Below, in pieces: positions 18,578 to 28,039 of a stretch of 64,000 nucleotides of DNA. The DNA comes from CAVRUD01 sp963724285. GTDB taxonomy: Bacteria; Chloroflexota; Chloroflexia; Thermomicrobiales; UBA6265. The stretch is from the NCBI GenBank assembly GCA_963724285.1, contig CAVRUD010000012.1, positions 236,864 through 300,863 on the forward strand, given 5' to 3'. Each line of letters starts with the position of its first letter. Within the stretch, counting starts at the first letter, position 1. The position numbers and the translations under genes were made by a program. The notes under the pieces are model-generated. The model was not told the DNA's origin and did not search any database. It saw only the letters and a list, made by a program, of their open reading frames with translations.

Positions 18578-19546
18578 GTGTCATCCCCCCCCTCGCCGCC
18601 GCCGGCACGGAACCAGGGAGCAGCCGCGCGCCTGCGCGCGATCGATTGCCTCGAACTCATCGAAAATCGCCTCCCCGCCCTCAACGGCACCTCCCGTCGG
18701 GTGGCGGAGGCCATCATCCGCGATCCCTGGGCCGTCCTCGGCATGACCATCTACGAACTTGCCGAGGCCAGCAGCGTCAGCCTGCCGTCTGTTACCCGAT
18801 TCTGCCGCGCCCTGGGCTATCCCGGTTACCGGGATCTCCTCCAGGCCCTGGCCCAGTCGCTGGGCCGCCTCGACGTAAAGGACCTGCTGGAGCCGGTTAC
18901 CGGCGACCAGCCCGGCCTGCCCGGCGTCGTGGCCGGGGTCGTCAACCGTCAGATCGAAGCCCTCCAGAACACCCTGCGCACGCTGGACTACGCGGCCCTC
19001 GAGGCGGCGGTCGAGGCCGTGGCCTCCGCCCAGCGCCTGACGGTGGTCGGCTCCGGCGGGGCGTACGTCTCCGCGCTGGGGACGGCGATCAAGCTGAACT
19101 GGGCTGGGGTGCCCGCCGTCGCAACCTCGCCCGACCTGTTCGCCAACCAGCTCGTCGGCCTCGACCCGGCCGATGTCGTGATCGCCATCTCTCACCAGGG
19201 CCGCACCCGCGACACGATCTCCACCCTGCAGCTAGCCAAGGAGTTTGGCGCGACCACGATCGCGATCTCGGCGATCGCCCACGCCCCGATCACCGAGATC
19301 GCCGATATCGGCCTGGCGGTCTTCTCTCCGGCTCGGGCGATGCACGGCACCTTCACCGTGGCTCACACGGCCGAGCTGGTCGTGGCCGACATCCTGGCCG
19401 CCGCCGTTGCCGAGCAGAAGTGGCAATCCAACCCGCCCCGGCGGGCCGCCGTCGCCGACTGGATCGAGCAGCACCTCCGCGTCGGACCGACCGGGATCGA
19501 CAGCGGCGGGAAGCGCGGCCGGACGGGGCGGAAATGGGAGGAATGA
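18578..19546 (+). CDS. MurR/RpiR-family transcriptional regulator
   Basis: An N-terminal helix-turn-helix (TIYELAEASSVSLPSVTRFC) is followed by a SIS sugar-phosphate-binding domain (VVGSGGAYVSALGTAIKLNW, then ISHQGRTRDTI). Such regulators respond to phosphorylated sugars. I chose GTG 18578 after GGGGA; the open frame from 18347 gives an unlikely Pro/Arg-rich leader. Length is 322 residues. No sugar operon is directly adjacent, and its targets could be the sugar genes at 26-35 kb. Confidence 0.85.
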   Translation: MSSPPSPPPARNQGAAARLRAIDCLELIENRLPALNGTSRRVAEAIIRDPWAVLGMTIYELAEASSVSLPSVTRFCRALGYPGYRDLLQALAQSLGRLDVKDLLEPVTGDQPGLPGVVAGVVNRQIEALQNTLRTLDYAALEAAVEAVASAQRLTVVGSGGAYVSALGTAIKLNWAGVPAVATSPDLFANQLVGLDPADVVIAISHQGRTRDTISTLQLAKEFGATTIAISAIAHAPITEIADIGLAVFSPARAMHGTFTVAHTAELVVADILAAAVAEQKWQSNPPRRAAVADWIEQHLRVGPTGIDSGGKRGRTGRKWEE

Positions 19547-19591
19547 GGCGCTCGTCGATAGGGTTGGCTGCACCTCCCCGTGTCCCGGGGT

Positions 19592-19831
19592 TGATGGAGG
19601 TTGCGGAAACGATCGGGTGTTGTCGGGGGCATCGGTGGCCGTGTTGCCCCGTCGCCCGGGGCTCACGGCCCGGGCTAAGAGTCACAGCCTCTCCGAGGCT
19701 AACGGAACCGGGCTTGCTAGCCTCGGAGAGGCTGTCACGTTCAGCCCGGGCTAACCTTGGGCCGTGAGCCCCGGGCGACAGGGGAGACGGCGGCGCTCCA
19801 AGAAACCCGCGATCAATTCCGCAACCTTCAT
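19592..19831. repeat. Left copy of a 240-bp inverted repeat pair
   Basis: This 240-bp segment is the reverse complement of 22955-23194 with few differences. Each copy is itself roughly palindromic: GGAGGTTGCGGAA at the ends, GTCGCCCGGGGCTCACGGCC arms, and an inner CAGCCTCTCCGAGGCTA / TAGCCTCGGAGAGGCTG pair. Half of the element recurs at 56056-56136. Confidence 0.85.
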
Positions 19832-19920
19832 TAGTCCGGGGCGGAGCCGCCGGCCGAGCGGTTTCGATAGGGCGCTTGGTCGCGGATGCGTTCGAATTGC
19901 GTGGAGCTAGTGGGGAAACG

Positions 19921-21216
19921 ATGACGACTAGACAAAACGGTAACGGACTTGGCGCAGCGGTGACCGAGGCGCAGGCAGACGCCCTGCGCTTTGTCGAGCG
20001 GCACCCAGGGGAGGTGGTTTCTCTGACGGAAGCGCTCGTGGCCGCGCCCAGCCCGAACCTGCCCGGAGATGAGACGGCCCCGGCCGAGGTCGTCCGCGCC
20101 GCCCTCGCACGCTACGAACTGCCCGAGGGGAAGACGCTGGCCCTGGAACCCCACCGGCCCAACATCATCGTCCGGATCGACGGCGCCCGCCCGGGGCCGC
20201 ACCTGGCGATCTGCGGCCACCTGGATACGAAGCCGGTCGGCGATGCCGCCGACCAGTGGCGCACCGATCCCTACACGGCCACGATCGATGGCGACCGGCT
20301 CTACGGCCTCGGCTCGACCGACATGAAGGGCGCGGTCGCGGCGATGATCCTGGCCGGGGCGGCCTTCCAATCCGTTGCCGATCGTCTCGCCGGATCGCTC
20401 TCCCTGATCTTCACCGCCGACGAGGAGTACGGCAGCCGTTACGGGGCCGAATACCTGGCCCGCGAGGGAGTGCTCGCCGTCGACGCGATCATCCTGGGCG
20501 AGCCCTCCGGCCTGGTCCGGGACTGGGAGGCCACCCGGATCGTCTCTCGCGGGGTCTGCTGCTTCCGGGTGCTCGTGGGCGGCACGCAGACGCATTCATC
20601 GATCTCCGATGCCCTCCCGACCGTCAACGCGGTCGAGGCGATGGCGAAAACGATGGTCGGTCTGCGGCGGGAGTTGCGCCCCCGGGTGCCGCCGCATCCC
20701 CTCTGCCCGGCCGGTCCGACAATCAACATCGGCGTGAAGGCGCTCGGTGGCGTCGGCTACGGCGTCGTGCCCGGCCACGCCGAGTTCTGGACCGATATTC
20801 GCACCACGCCGGGCATGACCTATGACACCCTGCATGAGGACATCGTCGAGGCCCTGGCGCGGGTAGCACCGGAGACACCCGGGGCGACGGTGACGCTGGA
20901 TTTCTCGCCGGATATCGGGTGGGTGGATGCAACCGAGGTGCCGGCCGACCACCCGGCGGTGGTCGCGATCCAGGCCGCTGCCGCCCAGGTCCTGGGTGAA
21001 GCCCCTCCCCTGGCCGCCTTCCACGGCGGCACCGATGCCTGGGCCTTCCAGAGCATCGGCGGCATCCCTACGATCGCCGCGTTCGGCCCGGGCATGCTGC
21101 CCCTGGCCCACGGCCCGAACGAGTGGGTGAGCATCACCGCCCTGGAGCAGGCGATCTCGATGTATGCCCTGGCCGCGGTCGGCTTTTGCGGCAGGACGGA
21201 TGAGTACCAACTATAA
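19921..21216 (+). CDS. M20-family metallopeptidase (ArgE/DapE type)
   Basis: A 431-residue di-zinc amidohydrolase. Metal and catalytic motifs are AICGHLDTKPVG, GLGSTDMKGAV, the catalytic Glu pair in TADEEYGS, and a late HGGTDAW. A dimerisation or lid domain lies between (about residues 215-330). The family includes acetylornithine deacetylase, succinyl-diaminopimelate desuccinylase and carboxypeptidases, and nothing nearby fixes the substrate. ATG 19921 follows AGTGGGGA. It lies inside the 240-bp inverted repeat pair. Confidence 0.85.
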   Translation: MTTRQNGNGLGAAVTEAQADALRFVERHPGEVVSLTEALVAAPSPNLPGDETAPAEVVRAALARYELPEGKTLALEPHRPNIIVRIDGARPGPHLAICGHLDTKPVGDAADQWRTDPYTATIDGDRLYGLGSTDMKGAVAAMILAGAAFQSVADRLAGSLSLIFTADEEYGSRYGAEYLAREGVLAVDAIILGEPSGLVRDWEATRIVSRGVCCFRVLVGGTQTHSSISDALPTVNAVEAMAKTMVGLRRELRPRVPPHPLCPAGPTINIGVKALGGVGYGVVPGHAEFWTDIRTTPGMTYDTLHEDIVEALARVAPETPGATVTLDFSPDIGWVDATEVPADHPAVVAIQAAAAQVLGEAPPLAAFHGGTDAWAFQSIGGIPTIAAFGPGMLPLAHGPNEWVSITALEQAISMYALAAVGFCGRTDEYQL

Positions 21217-21679
21217 GCACGGGCGTCCGAGTGCATACGTACGCGCGCTTTCACTCGTTCGTGACGGCACCTGCGACACGATGGACCCGCTCGTGCCGAT
21301 CTACCCCCTCGCGGATGTCGATGCGGATGGCAAGAGCGTCACGACGGTGCCCAACATTACCCTGGCCGACATCGCGACTGATCCGTTCGTCATCACCGTC
21401 CACGACAGCTTGGCTGAGTTTCTGGTGATCGTCTCCTGTGGCAACATGCCGGTCGCGGGCGGCGGCGATGACGAGGCGACGCCAGTCGCAGGGGGCGTTG
21501 GCGGCGGCGCCCCGGAGGACATCCCCACCACGGATGTGGGCAGCGCTATCGGCCTGGAGGATAGGAGTTCGGCGGTTCTGATTGCGCTCGGTGTCCTGGC
21601 GGTGGTCCTGACCGTCGCCGGTATCTCCCCGCGCCGCCTGGAGGACCGCGCAAATACCGGGCGGGATACCGCGATATAG
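21202..21679 (+). pseudogene. 5'-truncated paralogue of the downstream surface protein
   Basis: From about residue 20 this frame matches the 21856-22560 protein: GTCDTMDP, YPLADVDADGKS, ITLADI, VSCGNMP, a linker, then a transmembrane helix (VLIALGVLAVVLTVAG) and a basic tail. The signal peptide and first beta-rich half are missing. It begins directly after, and overlaps, the end of the M20 gene. It looks like a decayed tandem duplicate. The start shown is the nearest ATG and may not be used. Confidence 0.65.
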
Positions 21680-21855
21680 GCTGAAAGTCCGGGTGCCGTT
21701 TCTCTCACGGACCGCGTAGGATTAGTGGTGTGGGGGACCGATCCCGGCGCGCTGGCGCCGGGCGGTTCACGGACCCAATTGTTCCTTGGCGTGGGAGCCG
21801 GGTAGGGACCGGCCGGCATGGTCCGGTGCGGAGTCGGGAAATGGAGGTAGTCAAG

Positions 21856-22560
21856 ATGCGCGGTCGTCAATTCGTCGGACGGCTCTTCGCCGCCCTGGTT
21901 GCGCTGTTTGCGCTCGGCATCTTCGCGGTGTCATCCGCCACCGCGGCGGATGGAGATACGCTGGAGGTCGACCTCAGCGGCCTCAACGATTACGACGTCA
22001 GCGGCACGGCGGTTATCACCGAAGAAAACGGCGCGGTCACCGTCGATATCCAGGTTGAGGGCGCCGACGTGGCTGGTGGCCACCCGGTGCACATCCACGC
22101 GGGCACCTGCAACGAACTGGATCCGAACCCGCTCTACTCCCTTGCCGACATCGATGACAGCGGCCAGAGCACGACTCTGGTCGACGGCGTGACGGTCGCC
22201 GACCTCCTCGCCGAGGACTACGCGATCAACGCCCACCTCAGCGCGACGGAGATCAGCACCTACATCTCCTGTGGCAACATCCAGGAAGCGGGCGAGACCG
22301 GTGAGGAAGACGTTGCCGAGGACGATGCCGCCGAGGCAGATTCCACTCCGGTTGACGAAGCGGTCGCGGAAGCCTCCCCGGCGGTCGGTGGTGGAGACAC
22401 GGGCGGTGGGGTCTCCACTGTTCCCACCTCCGGCGTTGGTTCTGCCGCCCGCAGCCAGGCTGACATGAGCGCCTTCCTGACGGTCGTCGGCAGCCTCGCC
22501 GTTCTGCTGGTCGTGGCCGGAGTGACCATGCGGATGCGCGAAGAGCGAGCCAGGAAGTAG
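21856..22560 (+). CDS. Membrane-anchored extracellular CHRD-like or superoxide-dismutase-like protein
   Basis: A 234-residue exported protein. ATG 21856 follows GGAGGT. The signal peptide is FVGRLFAALVALFALGIFAV, ending at SSATAA. A beta-rich domain follows (LEVDLSGLNDYDVSGTAVI, HPVHIHAGTCNE, YISCGNIQ); the paired cysteines and HxH resemble CHRD or Cu/Zn-SOD-like folds. An acidic low-complexity linker, then PTSGVGS, a hydrophobic helix and RMREERARK form a cell-surface anchor reminiscent of a sorting signal. The biochemical role is unknown. A truncated copy lies just upstream. Confidence 0.65.
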   Translation: MRGRQFVGRLFAALVALFALGIFAVSSATAADGDTLEVDLSGLNDYDVSGTAVITEENGAVTVDIQVEGADVAGGHPVHIHAGTCNELDPNPLYSLADIDDSGQSTTLVDGVTVADLLAEDYAINAHLSATEISTYISCGNIQEAGETGEEDVAEDDAAEADSTPVDEAVAEASPAVGGGDTGGGVSTVPTSGVGSAARSQADMSAFLTVVGSLAVLLVVAGVTMRMREERARK

Positions 22561-22610
22561 CTTCGAGCACCGAGACAACGGTTCCTAGCTGACGGCAAAG
22601 CACGACGTAC

Positions 22611-22643
22611 CGAACGAGGCGGCCCATCGGGCCGCCTCGTTCG
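22611..22643 (+). terminator. Perfect 15-bp hairpin after the surface-protein gene
   Basis: CGAACGAGGCGGCCC-ATC-GGGCCGCCTCGTTCG begins 50 bp after the stop codon. It has perfect arms and a three-base loop but no T-run. It is a likely transcription end for 21856-22560. Confidence 0.6.
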
Positions 22644-22848
22644 GCGTCTCTGGGACTCGTTCAGTGAATGGCGGGGGACGATGGGGTCGTTCGATACGTC
22701 GGGCCGTGGCCGCGCCCGGGGGCGCCGGGGCCAGATCGGGGCGCCGCGCCGCAGCGGTGCCCGGGGTGCCGTGGGCAGGTGGATACGCCGTCCAGGCTAC
22801 GTCCAGGGCACGGTCCGGAGCATGCAGAGCCCCGTTCCGGCGTCGCCC

Positions 22849-22898
22849 GGGGCTAAAGACCCCGGGCTGAACTGGATAACCCCCCTGAAGGGGGCTGG
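22849..22898. repeat. GCCCGGGGCTAAAGACCCCGGGC and CCCCCTGAAGGGGG palindromes
   Basis: Two adjacent short palindromes. The first recurs inverted at 23213-23241 and again at 25621-25650 and 25750-25776; the second recurs at 25724-25746. The spacer 22644-23581 holds only these repeats and the 240-bp element. I see no credible gene there. Confidence 0.75.
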
Positions 22899-22954
22899 GA
22901 CATCGGGCCGTGTTTGGATCTCACCGCCTCTGGCGCGTATGTTCCAGCCGGCTT

Positions 22955-23194
22955 ATGGAGGTTGCGGAATTGATCGCGAGTTTCTTGGAGCGCCGCCGTC
23001 TCCCCTGTCGCCCGGGGCTCACGGCCCAAGGTTGGCCCGGGCTGAACGTGACAGCCTCTCCGAGGCTAGCAAGCCCGGTTCCGTTAGCCTCGGAGAGGCT
23101 GTGACTCTTAGCCCGGGCCGTGAGCCCCGGGCGACGGGGCAACACGGCCACCGATGCCCCCGACAACACCCGATCGTTTCCGCAACCTCCATCA
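22955..23194. repeat. Right copy of the 240-bp inverted repeat pair
   Basis: Reverse complement of 19592-19831. The pair encloses 3.1 kb containing the M20 peptidase and the two surface-protein genes. No transposase or recombinase lies inside. Confidence 0.85.
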
Positions 23195-23212
23195 GCCGGC
23201 TTATCAGGTTCA

Positions 23213-23241
23213 GCCCGGGGTCTTTAGCCCCGGGCGTGGCC
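23213..23241. repeat. GCCCGGGGTCTTTAGCCCCGGGC palindrome
   Basis: Inverted copy of the palindrome at 22849, 18 bp beyond the right 240-bp element. Confidence 0.7.
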
Positions 23242-23581
23242 CGGACGGCACTTCGCATTCTCCGGACCGTCGCCCGCATCCCCGGGCCAGGCTTGGGCAT
23301 CCCACCGCATCCGCCTCGGCGCCTCCCCGGGCGTGTCGCTGGGGGCGGACAGTGCCCCGGTGTCCTAGCCGACGCTCCACGACATCCCGGGTGACGAGGG
23401 CAGGGCACCGGCCCGTACCACCAGCATGAACCTGCCCGCAAAAACGGCGCGGAGGAGCCTGTGCACACTTCGGGCATTCGGCAATACCGCATTTACGCGG
23501 TATAAACATGGGTACGATCGGGGCCGTGGCATCCGGCCACCCGGTGGGTACGCCGGCGTAACCGCCCGATCCCCGCGAGCC

Positions 23582-24339
23582 ATGACCGTCAACATCCTCG
23601 CCGTTACCGACCAGATCGATCAACGGATCTACAGCCCGACCTTGCGGCAGCGCATGCCCGATGTCGATCTGGTGATCTCCTGCGGAGATCTGCCGGCGCG
23701 GTATCTGGAGTTCCTGGCGGACGCGCTCGATCGCCCGGTCTACTTTGTCCTCGGCAACCACGCCGAAGAGTTGACCCGGGGCGGCGAGAAGGGCAAGCGC
23801 TACTATCCCCTCGGCTGCATTGACCTCGGCGGCAAGGTCGTCCGCGATCCATCCACCGGGCTGATCTTTGCCGGTATTCCCGGTTCGCCCAAGTACAACA
23901 ACTTCGAGCCGGTGCAGTTCACCGAGTTCCAGGTCACGCGGATGATGTGGCGTATGGCCCCGCGCTTTTCCTCAATAAGATGCGCTACGGCCGGGCGGTG
24001 GACATCCTGGTTACGCACGCACCGCCCCGCGACATCAACGACCAACCGGACGTGGCCCATCGCGGATTCAAGGCGATCCGGCGCTTTCTCCAGAAGTACC
24101 GGCCGCGTTACCATCTGCACGGTCACGTGCATCTCTACGACCGGTCGAAGCCGCATACCGCCGACTTCGCCGATACCCATATCATCAACGTCTATCCCTA
24201 TCGGATGCTCAATCTAGAGTTTCCGGACACTGCGGACGCGACGAATCCGCATTCCGCGTCTCTGCCCAGCGTTCCGGGCGCGACGGCGACGTCGCCCATG
24301 CCCACGGCCGCGGCGCCAGCGGATCCGATCTCACACTGA
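23582..24339 (+). CDS. Calcineurin-like metallophosphoesterase, one frame break
   Basis: Metal-site motifs are in order: an initial Asp in VTDQID, SCGDLP, GNHAEE, THAPP and HGHVH, so all five blocks of the family are present. Start ATG 23582. One base (a C in the CCCC run near 23958-23961) is missing, splitting the frame between MMWRMAP and ALFLNKMRYG. The corrected protein has about 252 residues with a Pro/Ala-rich tail. The substrate is unknown. The ParB-like gene starts 42 bp downstream, so the two are probably co-transcribed. Confidence 0.82.
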
Positions 24340-24380
24340 TCCACATCTCTGTTGCCCAGTAGCCGACGTGGAGCATCCGG

Positions 24381-25364
24381 ATGTTCGACGAGCAGGTCAA
24401 CGCGGACTTCGACCGCGCGCGCCAGAAAGCGTTCCTGCGCGATCTGATGTCGCTCTTCGGCCGTCGTCGCAACGACCTCATCCCGTACCACGAGATTCGC
24501 CGGCGCCTCTCCCCGGAGCGAGAGAGCTACCGCGGCCTCCAACAGGTCCCGATCGACAAGATCGTGGGCAGCATGGACCGGTTCAACGACTTCGACCGGA
24601 CCTTCTTGCCCCGCCAGGGCCACACCGCCAGGCGGTGGAAGAGCGTCGACCGCGCCTTCTACCAGGACGTGACGCTACCTCCTATTCAGCTCTATAAGGT
24701 CGGCGACATCTACTTCGTCAAAGACGGCAACCATCGGGTTTCCGTCGCCCGGGAGCGCGGCGGCGAGTTTATCGACGCCGAGGTGATCGAGGGGCACATC
24801 CGGGTCCCCCTTTATGCCTCGATGACCGCGACCGAAATGCTTCTTCAGGTCGAGTACGCGGAGTTCTTGCGCCGCACGGAGATCGACCGAGTCCGCCCGG
24901 ACCACGATATCCGCCCGACCGCGCTCGGCCGCTACGACGAGATCTGGGAGCACATCCTCGGTCACCAGGAATGGCTCTCCGCCATCTGGCACCGTCAGGC
25001 TACGGTGGAGGAGGCCGTCGGAGACTGGTACGACTACATCTATGAACCGATTGTCCGTGTCGCGCGGGAGCGGGGCGTGCTGGAGCGCCTGCCCCACCGC
25101 ACCGAAGCCGATGTCTACCTCTGGACGATGCGCCACCGGCACGAACTGGAGCAGCGGTACGGCCGGGATGTCGGTCCCGTTGCCTCGGCAGAGGACTACG
25201 CCGAGGTCGTGGCCCAACACTCCGGCCCGATTGGCCGCTTGCGCACGGCGGCCGACACGGTCGGTGGCTGGCTCGCTCACCTGGTTCCAACCGACCGCAC
25301 CCCGGGTCCGGTGAAGCGTGAGCCACGCAAAGAACCGGTACATCCGCCGGAGGCCGGTCGCTAG
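24381..25364 (+). CDS. ParB-like/DUF4032-type protein
   Basis: A 327-residue protein. The segment LPPIQLYKVGDIYFVKDGNH, then RVSVAR, is the ParB/sulfiredoxin-fold signature, although there is no DNA-binding helix-turn-helix typical of chromosome-partition ParB. The helical C-terminal half (QATVEEAVGDWYDYIYEPIV) matches DUF4032-like proteins of unknown function, as I recall them. It follows the phosphoesterase closely. Some ParB-like folds hydrolyse NTPs, but no activity can be assigned here. Confidence 0.6.
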   Translation: MFDEQVNADFDRARQKAFLRDLMSLFGRRRNDLIPYHEIRRRLSPERESYRGLQQVPIDKIVGSMDRFNDFDRTFLPRQGHTARRWKSVDRAFYQDVTLPPIQLYKVGDIYFVKDGNHRVSVARERGGEFIDAEVIEGHIRVPLYASMTATEMLLQVEYAEFLRRTEIDRVRPDHDIRPTALGRYDEIWEHILGHQEWLSAIWHRQATVEEAVGDWYDYIYEPIVRVARERGVLERLPHRTEADVYLWTMRHRHELEQRYGRDVGPVASAEDYAEVVAQHSGPIGRLRTAADTVGGWLAHLVPTDRTPGPVKREPRKEPVHPPEAGR

Positions 25365-25511
25365 ACCGCGTGTCGAGCACGGTGACCCCGTCTCCCTGTC
25401 GCCTGCAGGTAGAGGACGCGAAGTCCCCTACCCAGCGGGTTGAGTGACGGCAGCCGGCTCATGACGGTTGACACCTTGATCGGTCCATCATCTCGGGCCC
25501 GCCCCGGCCCC

Positions 25512-25561
25512 AGTCCCGGAGGGACTTTGTCGGTTCAGCGCCAGGTTTCAACCTGGCGTCC
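25512..25561. repeat. GTCCCGGAGGGAC / CCAGGTTTCAACCTGG repeat
   Basis: Third copy of the composite seen at 8241 and 17139. Confidence 0.75.
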
Positions 25562-25620
25562 GCTAACCCGGATTATTCATGGGCGCCGCCCGGCGGGATG
25601 CGTTACGCCGTCCTGGCCCC

Positions 25621-25776
25621 GCCCGGGGCTAAAGACCCCGGGCTACCTCCACAAACCCGGCTGAAGCCGGCTGCCACCCGTCTCGACCGGCGGAGAAACC
25701 CGAACACCGCCCCGACGTTCCAGCCCCCTTCAGGGGGGTTATCGGGGTCAGCCCGGGGTCTTCAGCCCCGGGCGGA
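25621..25776. repeat. Inverted pair of CCCGGG palindromes
   Basis: GCCCGGGGCTAAAGACCCCGGGC (from 25621) and its inverted partner TCAGCCCGGGGTCTTCAGCCCC (to 25776) flank a CCCCCTTCAGGGGGG palindrome at about 25726. The spacer 25365-25844 holds only repeats. Confidence 0.75.
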
Positions 25777-25844
25777 GCCAACGCGGCGCCCCGAATCGGC
25801 CCCGGGCGCCGCCGTTCCCACGCGGTACCCGTGAATCATCCAGG

Positions 25845-26744
25845 CTAGTCCTCTTCGGGCGTCGGGGTGACCGACGGGCTGGCAGCCCGCGGCGTGCCCG
25901 CTGCGGCCGTTGCACCGGTGGCGGTGACGCGTGGGGTGGCGACCTGTGGGGTTGCGGCCGGGGTGGCCTCGGAGTCGTTGCTTGCTGGTGCGTCGCTGAT
26001 CCGGATCAGGTCGCCGCTGCCGGAAATGTCCTCGGTGATCTGGGGATCGCCGTAGTACTCGATGGTGCCGCTGCCGTTGATCTCGACCTCCAACGAGTCG
26101 GACACGTTCAGGGTGGCATCGCCGGAGCCGCTGACGTCGACACGGGCCGTTCGCCCGACGAGGTTGTCGGCCCGGATCCGTCCGGAGCCGTCGATGTCGA
26201 TCTCCTGGTTGGTGGCGGTGCCGTCGGCGTCGATGTCGCCGGAGCCCTCGATGTCGATCGAGAGCGTATCGACATCGAGGTCCATCAGGGTGACGTCGCC
26301 CGAGCCGGAGATCGACACCGAGAGCGCGTCGCCCGAGACGCCGGCGGCTTCGATGTCGCTGGAGCCGGACATCTCGATATCGACCAGTTCGGGCAGGGTC
26401 AGTTCGATCAGGACATCTTCGGTCGGATTGACCCGCCAGGCGCTGATCCCGTTGCCGTCTCCCCAGAAGATCTCGAGCGTTTCGCCGTCGATCTCGGTGG
26501 TGAGTTCCTCGACGATGTTGTCGTCGGAGGTAATCGAGAGCGATTCCTGCGGCCCCTGGCTGAAGATGACCCGGTAGTTGCCGCCTTCCATGTCGATGGC
26601 GCGGACGTTCGCCACCTCGCGGTCTTCGGTGATGATCGTGCCGGACCCATCGATCTTGTTCTGGTCCAGCGCGTAGATCGCCACGCCGGCGCAGACGCCG
26701 CCGAGCACCACTGTGATGAGGGCCGTAATCAAGACGATCCGCAC
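25845..26744 (-). CDS. Membrane-anchored DUF2807 (GIN-domain) adhesin-like protein
   Basis: One N-terminal transmembrane helix (IVLITALITVVLGGVCAGV) is followed by a right-handed beta-helix-like domain built from repeated Ser/Asp-Gly-Ser/Ser-Gly turns: MSGSSDIEA, ISGSGDVTL, IEGSGDIDA, IDGSGRIRA, VSGSGDATL, INGSGTIEY. This is the DUF2807 pattern of extracellular head-GIN proteins. A Thr/Ala/Pro-rich tail ends it. I chose GTG 26744 because AAGGTAGG precedes it; TTG 26750 and TTG 26780 are alternatives. Function is unknown; a cell-surface role is likely. Confidence 0.75.
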   Translation of the reverse strand: MRIVLITALITVVLGGVCAGVAIYALDQNKIDGSGTIITEDREVANVRAIDMEGGNYRVIFSQGPQESLSITSDDNIVEELTTEIDGETLEIFWGDGNGISAWRVNPTEDVLIELTLPELVDIEMSGSSDIEAAGVSGDALSVSISGSGDVTLMDLDVDTLSIDIEGSGDIDADGTATNQEIDIDGSGRIRADNLVGRTARVDVSGSGDATLNVSDSLEVEINGSGTIEYYGDPQITEDISGSGDLIRISDAPASNDSEATPAATPQVATPRVTATGATAAAGTPRAASPSVTPTPEED

Positions 26745-26884
26745 CGTCAAACCTACCTTCGCGTACGCGCGTCGATCCAATCGTCGCGCCGGATCCGGAC
26801 AGACAGCGCGGCGCTCCAGCCATTATGCCCCGCGCCGCGGAATCATTGGTACCGCAACCAGGGCGAGACACTCCCCGAGAGGCA

Positions 26885-27907
26885 TTATGAGATCGCGACG
26901 GCCCCCTCGTCCCCGCCGCCATCGAGGGACTGCCGCGCCGCCAGTGCGATCTGGACGGCACGGCGGGCGTGGGCCGGGGTTGCCCGGTCGGCTTCCCGGC
27001 CGGACCGAACGCACTCGATGAAGTAGGCGCACTCGGCAGTGTAGGGGTCGGCCTGGGGGACATCCAGCCGGACCGGATCGCCGCTCTCGGGATAGAGGAT
27101 GAGGTCATTGCTCCCGGCGACCCCGGCGCCCATTTCGACGCTGCGCCCTCCGGCCCGGAAGTGGTACTCGATCGCCCCGCGTTCGCACAGTACCTGGAGC
27201 GACGAGGAGAACGGGTAGGACTCGGGCATGGTCATGCCGCCATCGACGACGGCTGACGCATCGCCATAATCGATCAGCACTTGCGCCTGGTCCCAGCCGC
27301 CGGATCGGGCGTTCTTGTGCCCGTGGCAGACGACGGACCGTGCGGCGCCAAAGAGCCAGTTCAGGGCGTCGTAGTCGTGGACCAGCATGTCGACGACGGC
27401 GCCCCCGGTGAGGTCGGACCGGGAGAACAGCTCGGACCAGGCGGGGAACGGTTGCCGCCGAGTCGCCACCGCCGAAAGTGGTCGCCCCAGTTCGCCGCTG
27501 GCGACGATGCGCTGGAGTTCGGCGTACTCCGGCCAGAAGCGCAGGACGTGGGCGACCATCACGATCTTGTCCGTCTTCGCGGCGGCGTCTACCAGGGTGT
27601 CCGCGTCGGCCAGGGTCAACGCCAGCGGTTTTTCGACCAGGACGTGTTTGCCGGCCGCCAACGCGGCCTCGGTCATAGCCCGGTGCTCCGGGGTGGGCAG
27701 GCAGATATCGACCGCGTCGACCGACGGATCGGACAGCACCCGGTCGAGGTCGTCGGTCCAGGCGGCTTCCAGTTCCGCCGCGAGCGGTTCGGCCCTGGTG
27801 GAGCTGTGGGCATAGACCGCCGCGACCTCGACGCCCGGCATCCCCCCGTAGGCCCGGGCGTGCGTCCCGCCCATGAACCCGGCTCCAAGAACGGCAATTC
27901 GGACCAT
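26885..27907 (-). CDS. Gfo/Idh/MocA-family NAD(P)-dependent oxidoreductase
   Basis: A 340-residue dehydrogenase. The N-terminal Rossmann loop is AVLGAGFMGGTHA, EKPLAL carries the family lysine, and the C-terminal domain has the DMLVHDYDAL segment with the catalytic-region Asp/His. These enzymes oxidise or reduce sugars or inositols. A sugar isomerase/epimerase and an SDR follow upstream on the same strand, suggesting a sugar or polyol catabolic set, although repeats separate the genes. Confidence 0.88.
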   Translation of the reverse strand: MVRIAVLGAGFMGGTHARAYGGMPGVEVAAVYAHSSTRAEPLAAELEAAWTDDLDRVLSDPSVDAVDICLPTPEHRAMTEAALAAGKHVLVEKPLALTLADADTLVDAAAKTDKIVMVAHVLRFWPEYAELQRIVASGELGRPLSAVATRRQPFPAWSELFSRSDLTGGAVVDMLVHDYDALNWLFGAARSVVCHGHKNARSGGWDQAQVLIDYGDASAVVDGGMTMPESYPFSSSLQVLCERGAIEYHFRAGGRSVEMGAGVAGSNDLILYPESGDPVRLDVPQADPYTAECAYFIECVRSGREADRATPAHARRAVQIALAARQSLDGGGDEGAVAIS

Positions 27908-28039
27908 GATTGGCTCCGATGACGAGGGGGACAGCCCTGCGGGCTGAGAGGGGAGAGACGGAGAGGACGGTCTTTTCTCCCCCTCTCCCCCTCACGGCGC
28001 CAGCCGTGTCCCCCTCAAATCTTTAGCTTTGTCCCCCTC

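Noticed and set aside
22681..23394. Plus-strand open frame of 237 residues in the repeat-rich spacer
   Set aside because: It consists mainly of translated palindromic repeats, and the same peptides appear wherever the repeats occur, so it is not a gene.
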